Shown here piece after piece: positions 1 through 10,950 of a DNA stretch of 64,000 nucleotides. Every line of letters starts with the position of its first letter. The stretch's first letter is position 1. The stretch comes from Erythroxylum novogranatense (Eukaryota; Streptophyta; Magnoliopsida; Malpighiales; Erythroxylaceae): positions 54,973,414 to 55,037,413 of the forward strand of contig CM057230.1 of assembly GCA_029891385.1 (NCBI GenBank). Direction: 5' to 3'. Under the pieces are notes generated by a model, which was not told where the DNA came from, ran no database searches, and saw only the letters and a list, made by a program, of their open reading frames with translations. A program made the position numbers and the translations under genes.

Positions 1-3000
1 CGAGGGTGGTGTACTACATCAGTCGATTAAAACTCAGTATAACATTTTCTCCTCACTTTTTTTTGAACCATTCATTAAAACGGCATAAACAGTAAGAAAC
101 TTAAGCCCTTGTTCACAATTAATCATTTTCAATTATTACAGTTATCCAATAATAATTTACAATCAGTCAATGTATAAAAACAATAAAACCACAATGGCTC
201 ATTATAAATGTAAAGCATTGTTGTACAATGATTGCGGAAACTAATTCGATAAGACACTAATGCAGACGTGAACTGATCCCGACCTCTATCCTTCACTTGC
301 CTACAGTAGACCTACTCCCGTGTTAAACGGGGTACTCTTCAAGTTCTGAAAAATAGATTGCAATTTTGGATGAGTTTGCGATATCAATGAGGAACCATCA
401 TCGATGGTTCTCCCAATCCATGCATCACATAACCAAATCACGAGAATAAAGGCGATTCGCGAGAATACTACGGTCTACAATCACGATAATATCTGATCCT
501 GAATAGTCACAAGATCTGTTATAGTAAGAATACAGCACAATAATCATCCATTTACAATCTGATCACCGAAGTCATACAATCCTGTCTGATCCAATAATCA
601 TAATGTCATGGACACAAAAATTTACAGCAGACAGTCACAATACAGTCACATACAGTAAAAACCATTTCAGGTATTCAGTCTAGTAATGATGCAATGCACA
701 TGTGACTCTTTTTCCAGTTTTATTACAGTGTTGTGACCTAGCGCTAAACGATATTCATGATCGAGAGACGATCCGGGAGAATTATCTCCCTTCGAGCTCT
801 AGGCTCGTTTCAGTATTTCGAGCTCTAGGCTCGTTTCAGTATCAGTAGCGACTCGGTTCACAATTTTTTTTATCAGTTTATGCATCTGTTTATGAATGCA
901 CATGCCCAGTTACAACATCCCCATAAACAGTTAATCATTCATAGTCAAGCACAGTCAATTAACAGTCAGTATGCACAAGTAACAGTCCATAATTCACAAC
1001 AATGAATAGTTCATAATAGACAATCAATCACAGTAATGGCAGACAGGTCACACAATGTACACATTCCTGGTCCTGCCATTATCCCCATATTTGACAAGTA
1101 ATAATTGAGAAACCCATCTAGGTTACTCACCTATCACATCCGAGCTAATGCTGGGAAGTCTCTGCTACGTTGGTTGATCGACGCTCCAGTTGTGCCTCTA
1201 TAAAAAATCAGAGAACAAAACGATCACTAATGATCCAATCCGAATTCGTTAATGATACACATGTAGGTGTATAATGCATGTTCATGAATTCCTGGGCCTA
1301 ATTCCATTTTTTTCCTTTAGAAAAATTCGTTTAAAAATTAGAAATCCAATGGCGCTGACGACGCTCAATTTGGACCTCTATAGGTCCCTAATTAAATAAA
1401 ACAGTGGTTAAGGACTCCGTTATCCGGATCCACGTCAATTTTCCGTCCAAAAGCATTCCCAATCTCTCAGAAAATGAAATTAAATATTCTATGAATCTGA
1501 TGTCTTAAGAATCAGGTCAATCGGATATCGGACGGAAAATTTATTCACGAAAGAAACCAAAAATTCAAATAAAACAATATATATATATTGCCCATATTTC
1601 CTTCTCTTTTTCCTATTTTCCAACCGAAATTCAATCTATCATATCTCTTTCTACACATTTCAAAAAATTACAAACTATACATTGTTGGAAAGATCATGAA
1701 AAACTCTACAAGTTTCATGAAGACCCCAACAAGCAATTTTACCCCGAAGGGTATCAAAATCCAATTGAAACTTCTGCCCATGCACTACCTCTTAAAACAG
1801 AACAGTATTTGTAAATTCAGTAACTTTCATTCTCTTCAGTCAAAAATTGCACTATAAATATGCTTAGAAAGATCACAATGTGATCTACAGCTTTCATGAA
1901 CAATATGAAATCAAATTCAATGGTTAACTAGGTCAAACAATTCAGTGAATGTTGTTGCCCTGCAAGTACTCAATCTGGAAAGTAATGTTCTAAACAGTAT
2001 ATCTCCTTACACAAATGTCAAATAAATGCATAATTTATACCTATGGAAAGATCAAACACAATGCTACACTTCCCATGAAGTTCTTCAAAGCCAATTCCAT
2101 TTTTAACAAGCTTAAAACTTTCATGCAAGTTCTTGATCGTAAAGTGATCAATAACCTCATGCAGGTACAGATTTTGAAAATTCTTTACTCCCACAGATGA
2201 TCTCCAACAATTACATGCTATATACCATTTTCAAGATAATTGCTTCCTATACAACTCTTCAGAAGATCACTCAAGCTAATTCAATTCACAGAAATTGCTA
2301 AAATTGCTTCTAATCAGAATGTGCACCAAATCCACTCTTAGTCTAGGTTTCACCAAATTGTTCAAAATCAGTCAATATTCCACAGTGCATATCTCCCAAT
2401 ATACAGATCTAAAAATTGCAAAATCAGTGGGAATGGAAATATAACTTAATAATATTCAACTTTCATTTAGACCATTTTCCCTAATTCCATCTCAATTAAT
2501 TTAGAGAAATCAGTAAAACACTTAGGTCATAGTTTCAGTTATTGTTCACAGACACTAAAATAGTAACTTTCCAATCCAAATTTAAACCTCTTAAGGCTAA
2601 AATTAGACAACACCTATTTCACACAAAAATGTAACCAACAAATCAAAGTTTCATTTGGCACAAACCTCACCTCATTTTCATCACTATACAATGAGTTATG
2701 ATCAAAACACTACAATAGGTCAAACTCACTTTTTCAGCTTTACTACTTAAATACACTTCTTATCATACCAATGCCAATTCTACTACCATACGCATCCCAA
2801 TTGGACACAAAATCAGTCCCTATATCATTCATACATTCACTAGACCAATAATCAAAATTTGGCAGCACTAAACTCTTAAGTTCCATGCAAGATTAGTCAT
2901 CAAGAATCCATTCACAATCAAGTTAAAACATTTCTAAACCACATCATTCATTAGCCTAACACAACATACCCTTATACCCAACAATTCACACGAAAATTTT

Positions 3001-3679
3001 CATGACATCAAGGCATCATAAATCATGATTCATGAAGTAAAGCTTAAACCATAACTTATCTACTCAAGCCTTCCCTCTTCACTACTACACCAACCTCTCT
3101 ACTTTCTCTATGTTCTAGACCTCATACATGGTATCATCATGGGAAGGAGGTTGGAGGTTTAAGCTTATAAGTAAGCAAGGAAGAACATTTAAGGTTGGAG
3201 GAGAAGATAGTAGCAACTAAGTGAAACCAAAGAAGAAAATCGGTGAGAAGGGAGAGATGGAGTTTTCGGATGGAATGAAGAAAAATTTAAGCTAGAAACT
3301 CATCTTTATTTCATTCCTTCTTTTAAGACACCGAAATGCAAAGGATAAGAACAATAAAACATTAAATGAAGTGGCTATGTGGCAATCACATATTTGTCCA
3401 CTTAAAAGAGGAAAAGTCAAACTATCATTCAAAATTTTGAAATACCAAGCAATTTCACTCCAATTTAAGGGTCCATTTTCGGTCCCAACCCAAACAAAGA
3501 CTTATTCATTAATCCCAATTGACTTTTCACTACCGAAAATCAACCGGTTCGCCACTTGGCGATTTTTTTTTCCGGTCCGGGAATTTTTTTTCGGAAAAAT
3601 TTCAGAAAAATTCCTAAAAATCCCTTAAAATATAAAACACTCAATGGCTCACTCAGAATAATTTTTCAAACCCAATAGC
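1..3679 (-). repeat. LARD 3' LTR, main part (left of the Sirevirus insertion)
   Basis: This stretch is colinear with 14468-18219 apart from small indels and substitutions. The right copy has about 55 bp near 17520-17578 that this copy lacks. The short ORFs are not conserved as proteins and look like chance. Visible structure includes a hairpin at 775-790, two tandem CGAGC-TCTAG-GCTCG hairpins at 793-807 and 819-833, and degenerate modules near 1680, 1862, 2042 and 2225 (spacing about 180 bp) built around GGAAAGATCA and CTACA..TTTCATGAA. The stretch ends with the target-site copy ATAGC (3675-3679), after which the Copia element begins. Confidence 0.88.
3675..3679. repeat. Target-site duplication, left copy (ATAGC)
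   Basis: ATAGC precedes the TG start of the Copia LTR at 3680 and is repeated at 10946-10950 directly after its CA end. The uninterrupted sister LTR has a single copy at the matching place (18215 region, CCCAATAGCTACG). This proves a simple insertion into the LARD LTR. Confidence 0.95.
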
Positions 3680-4599
3680 TGTAAGTGATCTACAAGGGGG
3701 GGGGGGTTGAATAGATCTTTAAAATTCTTTGTAAATTTCTACAAGAAAATCAGAAGTTAAAACACACAAAAATAATTTTGATAAACTTAATAGAAAAGTG
3801 TAGGGACAGGCTCAAGTAACCTTTTACACTCGATTTGTCTTCAGGCACAAATCCTACCTCACGTGACCTTCTCACTCGTCACTCAATTGTAACAAAACAA
3901 TACAAATATTGAAGAACAAATGCTCAATACAATTTGTAACAAAATAAGAGCAATAGTGAGCAATTTGAAGCAATATGAGAGTATTTGAACTTGTAGAACT
4001 TATATCTACTCTTCTTCCATCATCCTCTATTTATACTTGAAGAAATATAGCTGTTGGAGCTCTTCTAGCCGTTGCTTAATTAGATATAGTCGTTCCTTGA
4101 TAATCTCCATTCCATTTTTAGCAAATTGGACCGTTGGAGCTGAATCTGTTCATCCATAAGTCGACTTGTCGAATGAATAAGTCGACTTGTTTCAACCATT
4201 TACGTAAAACTTGTAACTCCGCTCTCCAATAAGTCGAAACAGGTCTTTGTATAAATCGACTTGTCTGCCTCGATAAGTCGACTTGTGTGTTATAAGTCGA
4301 CTTGTCTTAATACATCTTCATATAAGTCGACTTGTACTGTTCTAGTTGACTTGTTATATTCAGACCTTGATGTAAGTCGACTTGTATTACCAAATCCTTT
4401 ATTATCCTTAAGCTTCATGCCATTTTTGCTTAGTAGATAACTCCCAACTTGATTCCTCATTGATTAGACACTTGCTCATCTTGATTTACTCAATCCTTTC
4501 ATTGAATAATACCTGAAATAATTTCTTAACTATTTCTAGATATTTTATTATTATCAAAACATAAAGGGATTTAATTTGTCAACCCCCATTGGTCCAACA
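3680..4599 (-). repeat. Sirevirus 3' LTR (920 bp, with internal deletion)
   Basis: This LTR aligns with 9894-10945 from the start TGTAAGTGATCTA to the end GGTCCAACA. It lacks about 135 bp present in the other copy (about 10015-10160), where it jumps from TGTAGGGA to CAGGCTCAAG. Point differences are few outside that deletion. A run of G (about 3695-3706) lies near the left end; the other LTR has only GGGGAGG there. The palindromic array at 4157-4390 lies inside this LTR. Confidence 0.92.
4157..4390. promoter_or_regulatory. Palindromic array ATAAGTCGACTTGT in the Sirevirus 3' LTR
   Basis: About nine copies or near-copies of the 10-bp palindrome AAGTCGACTT, usually flanked as ATAAGTCGACTTGT, lie at uneven spacing of about 20-50 bp. 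One copy is altered to AAGTCGAAACAGG and another to CTAGTTGACTTGT. Arrays of short palindromes in the LTR are described for Sireviruses, though with a different motif. A role as an enhancer or protein-binding site is inference. Confidence 0.75.
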
Positions 4600-5130
4600 A
4601 TCTCCCCCTTTTTGATAATGACAAAATATTTAGAAATTGACAAGAAAAATTGAAAGACATAAAATTTGATCAAGTTTTCCCTTGTCTTGATTGGTTAGGT
4701 TAACTCCCCCTTAATTCATAAATCAATGATTATAATAGAATTCAATAAAATTGCAAATCAATGAAATGTTCAAATGAAATTTTCACTCCCCCTTAATCAA
4801 ATATCAATTTCAATCTTACTCCCCCTTTTTGTCATAATCAAAAATCAATGGAGAAAATAAACTCAATTGAAGATTAATGAAGATTGAAAACCAAACAACA
4901 AACACAAGTAGTAGTCATTACAAGAAAATGTCAAACCAACACAAACACACATAAAACAAACAAACATAAGTCGAAATGTTGATGGTCCAGACATAAAAGT
5001 GTGTCCAAAACTCTGAATAATTCACTTAAATCAACCCAAGTAAGCAACACGATGAATGTATCTTCGGATGTGATTACACAAATGCCTCAAATTTTGACCA
5101 TTTGATATATGAATATAGCCAAACATAAAT
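4600..5130 (-). other. Sirevirus 3' untranslated region with repeated polypurine tracts
   Basis: This non-coding stretch lies between the end of the RNase H reading frame and the 3' LTR. On the minus strand it has the tract AAAAAGGGGGAGA immediately beside the LTR (4600-4613). Further copies of AAGGGGGAGT lie at 4702-4712, 4785-4794 and 4818-4830, the last again as AAAAAGGGGGAGT. The tract next to the LTR is the expected plus-strand primer. Multiple tracts are a described Sirevirus trait. No ORF of note. Confidence 0.8.
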
Positions 5131-5409
5131 TCAACCAAATGAATTTAAATCACACATGCCTAATCTTAATTTAATGTTCACAAACACATCTTCCTTAAGA
5201 GGTTTAGTAAAAATGTCAGCCAATTGATCACTAGTTGATACATGCTTCAAGCAAATGTCACCTTTTAAACAATGATCACGGATAAAATGATGTCTAATTT
5301 CTATATGCTTTGTTCTACTATGCAGTATAAGATTTTTACTCAAACAAATAGCACTGGTATTATCACAATAGATAGGAATATTTTTGACCACAATACCATA
5401 ATCAAGCAA
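5131..5409 (-). pseudogene. Sirevirus RNase H, C-terminal fragment
   Basis: The 92-residue frame carries the Copia RNase H C-terminal signature: IYCDNTSAICLSKN near residue 12, then SRTKHIEIRHHFIRD, and DIFTKPL close to the end. The catalytic aspartate in YCDN is present. It is one frame off from the upstream RNase H piece at 5417-5686, so the protein is interrupted by a frameshift at about 5410. In intact elements RNase H removes the RNA template during reverse transcription in the virus-like particle. Confidence 0.85.
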
Positions 5410-5416
5410 TTGATGT

Positions 5417-5686
5417 TTAATCCAAAGAACTTGGGCACAAGCACTCCCAGCTACTACATATTTCAGCAGTGGAAATTGCTACACTAACTTGCTTTTTACT
5501 AGCCCAAGATATCAAAGATGATCCTAAGAAATGACATAAACCACTAGTACTTTTTCTATCAATTCTAAAGCCACCATGATCAGCATCACTATAAGCATAC
5601 AAATCAAATGAATCACAACTAGGATACCATAAACCATGATTAATAGTTCTACTCAAATATCTAAAAATTCTTTTACAGGCACTCAA
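5417..5686 (-). pseudogene. Sirevirus RNase H, N-terminal fragment
   Basis: The 89-residue frame contains SACKRIFRYL, YAYSDADHGG and DRKSTSGLCHFLGSSLISW, the classic opening of Copia RNase H. The first catalytic aspartate is in SDADHGG. The end drifts into unrelated residues after SVAISTAE, where the reading should continue in another frame toward the 5131-5409 fragment. The expected YVALS..CAQ-type segment is damaged at this junction. Upstream, between about 5690 and 5945, similarity continues only in short pieces in changing frames (for example RPDIMFA on the minus strand near 5730), so several indels separate it from the reverse transcriptase. Confidence 0.85.
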
Positions 5687-5819
5687 ATGAGAAATCTTAG
5701 GACAAGATTGAAATCTAGCACAAAGACATCGGCAAACATTATATCGGGTCTAGAAGCGATTAAATACAAAGAGAGCCGATCATACCTCTATAGAGTTTTG
5801 ATCAACGTCTTCTTCATTT

Positions 5820-8198
5820 TCATGTTTTCCAAGACCAGATTTGTCGCCATTGGTGTTGCCGCCACTTTGCATCCATCCATTTTAAACTTCTTAAGAAGTT
5901 TCTTGGTATACCGATTGGTGGATAAAATGCCATTTTGTGTTGCTTGATTTGCAATCCAAGAAAGAACTTGAGTTCTCCCATCATACTCATTTCAAACTCA
6001 CCTTGCATTAAATCACTAAATTCTTTGCACAAAAATTCATTAGTGGCACTAAACACAATGTCATCAACATAAATTTGACAAATAAGCATATCATTATCAA
6101 CATGTTTAATAAACAAAGTATTATCTATCTTACCACGAACATATCCATGTTGAGTTAGAAAAGTACTTAACCTCTCATACCATGCTCTAGGTGCTTGCTT
6201 TAGTCTATACAGTGCCTTCTTGAGTTTGTAGACGTAATCTGGATGCTTGTGATCTTCAAATCCCGGCGGTTGTTTGACATAGACTTCCTCTTGAATAGAC
6301 CCATTTAGAAATGAGCTCTTGACGTCCATTTGATTTAATTTGATCCTTTTATGAGACGCGAATGCACATAGTAGCCTAATTGCCTCCAAACGAGCCACAG
6401 TAGCGTATGTCTCATTGTAATCAAGGCCTTCTTCTTGATAAAATCCTTGAGCCACTAACCTTGATTTATTTTTGATCGCTTCACCATTCTCATCATATTT
6501 AATCCGATTTACCCACTTGACTCCAATGATGTTCTTGTCCTTTGGTGGAGCTACCAAATCCCAAACATCATTTCGCTTGAACTGATTAAGCTCCTCTTGC
6601 ATAGCTAAAAGCCAGTTTTCATCTTTAAGAGCTTCTTCTATATTTTTGGGTTCTACCAACGAAATGAAGGATGAATTACTCATATTCTCATAGATATTTC
6701 TCCTAGTTCTTACACCAACATTTAAATCTCCAATGACTTGCTCCATAGGATGATTCTTTGCTTTTGCCCATGATTTAATGTCGGGTACATATTTTTCTTC
6801 GTCTAGCTTCAATTCCTCAATCTTGGATTCAATTTCTTCAACTTTATTACCTGAACTCCCTGCATCATCATCAAAACAAACCTTTCTCGGGGGTGAAATT
6901 ATTTGATCAAATTTGACATGAATACTTTCTTCGACACATTTAGTCCTATTATTATAAACTCTAAACGCCTTACTAGTTTGAGAATAAGCAATAAACACAC
7001 CAATATCGGATTTAGAGTCGAATTTTCCTAAATTGCTCTTTCCATTATTATGAATGAAAACTTTACAACCAAAAGGATGAAAATAAGAGATATTAGGTTT
7101 CTTACCTTTCCATAGCTCGTAAGGTGTCTTATTTTTGTCTCTTCGTAAGTGCACCCGGTTGATGACGTAACAAGCGGTGTTGACTGCTTCTGCCCAAAAT
7201 GATTTAGGAAGATTGTACTCATTCAGCATAGTCCTGCTCATTTCTTCAAGTGAGCGATTTTTCCTTTCTACTACACCATTTTGTTGCGGAGTCCTTGGTG
7301 TCGAGAAATTATGTTCCATTCTGTATTTGTCGCAAAGATTTCCGAAAGGTTCACATTCGAATTCTCCTCCATGATCGGTTCTAATTGCAACGATAGACAA
7401 ATTTTTCTCATTTTGAACCAATCTACACCACTTGGTAAATTCATTAACGACATCATTTTTATTCGCGAGAAATCTTACCCAAGTAAATCTAGAGAAATCA
7501 TCCACAATAACAAGTACATATAATTTACCACTAAGACTAGCATGTCTAGATGGACCAATCAAATCCATATGCACAAGTTCAACAATTCTAGAAGTACAGA
7601 TTTCTCTCTTTGGTTTAAAAGATACTCTAACATGTTTGCCTTTCAAACAGGACTCACACAAATGATCTTTAACAAATTTAATCTTAGGCAAACCTCTTAC
7701 AATGTCATTCTTTGAAAGCTTAGAAATTAAAGGCAATGGTGCATGTCCTAATTTTCTATGCCATAAAAATACATTTTCTTCCAATGTCACCAAGCATTTT
7801 TCATTAAACGAACTATCATCATGCAAGTCAACAATGTATGTGTTCCCATGTCTCAAACCAATAAAGGCAACATGATCATCCTTCTTAACCAAGCAATGTG
7901 ATGATTCAAATGATACAATATAATTCATATCACAAAGTTGAGACACACTTAGTAAGTTTTGTTTCAAGCCATCAACAAGCAACACATTGTCAATGGTAGG
8001 TAAAGGTTCCTTACCCATTTTACCAATGCCAATGACCTTACCTTTATTGTTGTCTCCAAAAGTGACATAACCTTGATTCTTTGGTCTAATTTCTACGAAT
8101 AAACTTTTGTCTCCACTCATGTGCCTTGAGCATCCACTATCAATATACCATGTGTTTGGAGGTTTTTCATCCCTTGCTTGTACCTGCAATAGACACAT
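5820..8198 (-). pseudogene. Sirevirus pol: protease, integrase and reverse transcriptase (792 residues)
   Basis: Domains in order: aspartic protease end with DSGCSRHM (catalytic Asp at residue 20); GAG-pre-integrase zinc finger with WHRKLGH (His147, His152) and CESC (Cys181, Cys184); integrase core with Asp212, Asp275 (RTDHGGEF) and Glu311, giving the D,D-35-E triad; reverse transcriptase from about residue 540 with QMDVKSSFLNG (623-633), LKQAPRAWY and the active site YVDD (710-713). All these catalytic residues are intact. The frame leaves the reverse transcriptase soon after FLGLQIKQ (about residue 750, near 5945) and the last 40 residues are out of frame. Upstream it is separated from gag by an in-frame stop or frame change near 8200-8218. 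It once encoded the enzymes for copying and inserting the element; as it stands it cannot give a full polyprotein. Confidence 0.92.
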
Positions 8199-8217
8199 TC
8201 TTTCTTCTTATAGGTAC

Positions 8218-8655
8218 CTAAGCCATTTTGGGTCCATTTTGGTTAGTCAAGTAAATCACATTAGAAGGTATATTCCCTTTTTCTACCCAAATTTTCTTGA
8301 CCTTAATGCATCTCGTAGTACTCTTGCATGCAACTTCTATATGCCCATCTTTCAAGCATCTAGCACATTGAGCAATTTTTCCATCCGTAGTGAACTTTGA
8401 AATCAAGGAACAATCTCTGTTAAATGGATCATATCCTAAACCATATTTAGAAATTGAGTATCTTTGCAAAGATAACAAGTTCTCAAACTTTTCGTTTCCA
8501 TTTGCGAATTTTCCAACCACATATGAAAATTCTTTTCTAAGTCTATTAAGCTCACAAATAAGATTTTCTTTTTCAATAAGACATGCAGAATGATCTTCTT
8601 TTGGACTATCTAAATCATCAATCGTTTCATGTAAAGCACTATTTTCAGCAACCAA
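8218..8655 (-). pseudogene. Sirevirus gag, C-terminal part with second zinc knuckle
   Basis: The 145-residue frame begins in a charged, heptad-like stretch (VAENSALHETIDDLDS, then KENLICELNRLRKEFSYV), which suggests the coiled coil seen in the long gag of Sireviruses. Near residue 97 it has CARCLKDGHIEVAC, a CX2CX4HX4C zinc knuckle. The frame stops after GPKMA at 8218 and pol restarts in another frame at 8198, so protease is disconnected. The region 8656-8792 upstream reads on in the same style (acidic and Ser-rich) and belongs to the same gag. Confidence 0.8.
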
Positions 8656-9035
8656 CTCTCGTATTTTCTTTCTTAATTTTTTGTTAATCTCAATAGCTTC
8701 TTCAAAATTAGCTTGTAAAGCCTCAAAGGAATCTCTTAGATCTTGGTCATTGAAAATTACCTCATTTTCATCATCACTTGATGAACTTTTTGCTATAAGT
8801 GCCAGATTGTTTTCATCATCGCTTTAGTATGTATCCTCTTCATCACTCCAAGTTGCCACCAAGCTAGTTTTCTTTTTACCTTTGTCGTATTTGTCATTTT
8901 TCTGAAAGTTTGATGTTGATGATGAGCTTTTGCATTCTCTAGCAAGATGTCCCCGTTTTCCACATCTCCAACATTCTTCGTTGCCTTCTTTTCGTCATAG
9001 CCTTTTGATTTTCTTTCCGCCAAACCTCTTTCTTT
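8656..9035 (-). pseudogene. Sirevirus gag, first zinc knuckle, frameshifted
   Basis: The longest frame here (8793-9023) is the wrong one. In another minus frame, 8932-8973 encodes CWRCGKRGHLAREC, a perfect CX2CX4HX4C knuckle, followed by a Ser/Asn/Lys-rich stretch and then an acidic SDDEN stretch. That frame has a TAA stop near 8824, so one frameshift before the knuckle and one stop after it break gag. The knuckle would bind genomic RNA for packaging. Found only by translating the shifted frame. Confidence 0.82.
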
Positions 9036-9866
9036 CTACTGTTTTCCGCCATTTAATTCTTTCCTTCGATTTTTGAGAAGTCCCTTGAACTTCCTTAAGT
9101 TTCTAGCGTACATAGCGATTTCTTCATCTTCCTCGTCTTCATCTAATTCCTCATCACTTTCATCAACAAAAGTAGTGTTAGCTTTAAAAGTAATAGATTT
9201 TTTAGGCTTACCTCTACCTCCTCTAGATTTGAGAATAATCTCATAGTTGATGAGTGATCCCACCAAAGCGTTGAATTCCAGATGGTTAAGGTCCTTTGAC
9301 TCCATGATTGCGGTGACTTGAGAATCCCATTCCTTCGGCAGTGAAAGAAGAATCTTCTTCACCTTCTCGCTATCCGTCATGTGCTTTCCCAGGTTGCCTA
9401 ATCCATTTATGATTTTTGCAAAACGGTCAAGCATTGTAGAAATTGACTCACCTTCTTTCATGACAAACATCTCGTAATCGTGGAGAAGCATGTTGATTTT
9501 TGTCTCTCGGACTTGATTTGTCCCTTCATGAGTAACTCGAAGTCTCTCCCACATTTCCTTGGCAGTGGTGCAAGAATTTACCCGGTTTCTTTCCTCAACC
9601 GTTAATGCAGAATATATCAGCTGCATAGCTTTGGCATTGATGTACGCTTGCCTCCAATCGTTATCATCATACTCCAGCTCCGTTTTCAACTCACCATTTT
9701 CTTTCAGAGGGGCTTGAAGTCCGAAGATAATGATCTTCCAGTATTCAACTCCCTCGCTAATGATGTGGTACTTCATAGGATTTTTCCAAGAAGAATAATT
9801 AGTACCATTAAACAATGGAGGACGGTTATTAGTGTTACCTTCTTCCGCAAGGTTGTTGTGTGCCAT
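9036..9866 (-). pseudogene. Sirevirus gag, N-terminal part (276 residues)
   Basis: It starts at the first ATG after the primer-binding site, 14 nt from it, with MAHNNLAEEG followed by PPLFNGTNYSSWK, the usual opening of Copia gag (UBN2-type domain). CTTAKEMWERL near residue 100, then YEMFVMKEGESI and LGKHMTDSEKVKKILLSLP, are typical of the capsid-like core. The C-terminal part is acidic (DESDEELDEDEEDEE) then basic. It ends at a stop after KELNGGKQ because of a frameshift just before the zinc knuckle. The product would form the virus-like particle shell and bind RNA. Confidence 0.88.
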
Positions 9867-9879
9867 CCCAGATACTTCT

Positions 9880-9891
9880 GCTCTGATACCA
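9880..9891 (-). other. Primer-binding site, tRNA-iMet (Sirevirus)
   Basis: On the minus strand TGGTATCAGAGC lies two bases inside the 5' LTR end. It complements the 3' end of plant initiator methionine tRNA, the primer used by most plant Copia and many gypsy elements. It fixes the orientation of the element. Confidence 0.95.
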
Positions 9892-9893
9892 AT

Positions 9894-10945
9894 TGTAAGT
9901 GATCTAGAAGGGGAGGTTGAATAGATCTTTAAAATTCTTTGTAAATTTCTACAAGAAAATCAGAAGTTAAAACACACAAAAATAATTTTGATAAACTTAA
10001 TAGAAAAGTGTAGGAAGAAGATCAAACACTTTCGTTTTATAGAGGTTCGGTGCTAAGACCTACGTCCTCTACCTAAGCTCCCACTTAGGATTTTGCCAAC
10101 CACTTTATTGCACACTTTGTAGTTGAGTGTGAACTTTTTACAACGCCACTTGAATTCCGGCTCAAGTAACCTTTTACACTCGATTTGTCTTCCGGCACAA
10201 ATCCTACCTCACGTGACCTTCTCACTCGTCACTCAATTATAACAAAACAATACAAATATTGAAGAACAAATGCTCAATACAATTTGTAACAAAATAAGAG
10301 CAATAGTGAGCAATTTGAAGCAATATGAGAGTATTTGAACTTGTAGAACTTATATCTACTCTTCTTCCATCATCCTCTATTTATACTTGAAGAAATATAG
10401 CTGTTGGAGCTCTTCTAGCCATTGCTTAATTAGATATAGCCGTTTCTTGATAATCTCCATTCCATTTTTAGCAAATTGGACCGTTGGAGCTGAATCTGTG
10501 CATCCATAAGTCGACTTGTCGAATGAATAAGTCGACTTGTTTCAACCATTTACGTAAAACTTGTAACTCCTCTCTCCAATAAGTCGACTTGTGCTGTATA
10601 AATCGACTTGTCTGCCTCGATAAGTCGACTTGTGTGTTATAAGTCGACTTGTCTTAATACATCTTCATATAAGTCGACTTGTCTTTGTTCTAGTTGACTT
10701 GTTATATTCGACCTTGATGTAAGTCCACTTGTATTACCAAATCCTTTATTATCCTTAAGCTTCATGCCATTTTACTTAGTAGATAACTCCCAACTTGATT
10801 CCTCATTGATTAGACACTTGCTCATCTTGATTTACTCAATCCTTTCATTGAATAATACCTGAAATAATTTCTTAACTATTTCTAGATATTTTATTATTAT
10901 CAAAACATAAAGGGATTTAATTTGTCAACCCCCATTGGTCCAACA
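9894..10945 (-). repeat. Sirevirus 5' LTR (1052 bp)
   Basis: Full-length LTR with TG...CA ends, adjoining the primer-binding site on its left and the target duplication ATAGC (10946-10950) on its right. It keeps the segment near 10015-10160 that is missing from the 3' LTR, so this is probably the ancestral form. A second palindromic array of ATAAGTCGACTTGT lies at about 10507-10732. The promoter should lie in the minus-strand U3, but I cannot place a transcription start. Confidence 0.92.
10507..10732. promoter_or_regulatory. Palindromic array ATAAGTCGACTTGT in the Sirevirus 5' LTR
   Basis: This is the same array as in the 3' LTR, with about nine AAGTCGACTT copies or variants. The copy altered to AAGTCGAAACAGG in the other LTR is intact here, while the last copy reads AAGTCCACTT. 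The differing decay helps identify the ancestral state. Its place upstream of the likely promoter suggests a regulatory role, which is inference. Confidence 0.75.
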
Positions 10946-10950
10946 ATAGC

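Larger units (their letters stand above)
3680..10945 (-). mobile_element. Copia retrotransposon, Sirevirus (SIRE/Maximus) type, degenerate
   Basis: The 7.27-kb element is bounded by TGTAAG...CCAACA ends and by the 5-bp duplication ATAGC. The order on the minus strand is 5' LTR 9894-10945, tRNA-iMet primer site 9880-9891, gag, protease, integrase, reverse transcriptase, RNase H, a 3' region with several polypurine tracts, and 3' LTR 3680-4599. Integrase before reverse transcriptase is the Copia order. A long gag with a coiled-coil stretch and two zinc knuckles, repeated polypurine tracts and palindromes in the LTR match what is known of Sireviruses, so the lineage call is likely but not certain. 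Gag-pol is broken by at least four frame changes or stops and a damaged segment between reverse transcriptase and RNase H. It sits inside the left LTR of the LARD and so is younger than it. Confidence 0.9.

Noticed and set aside
1680..2460. Centromeric satellite (about 180-bp period)
   Set aside because: The units are highly degenerate, few, and embedded at the same place in both LARD LTRs, so they belong to the LTR and are not a satellite array.
4157..4390. Possible CRISPR-like array (regular short palindromes)
   Set aside because: The repeats are 10-14 bp with irregular short gaps, lie within an LTR, and recur in the sister LTR; the context is a plant nuclear genome.
8793..9023. 76-residue ORF between gag and pol
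   Set aside because: It is the out-of-frame reading of the gag zinc-knuckle region; the true frame encodes CWRCGKRGHLAREC at 8932-8973.
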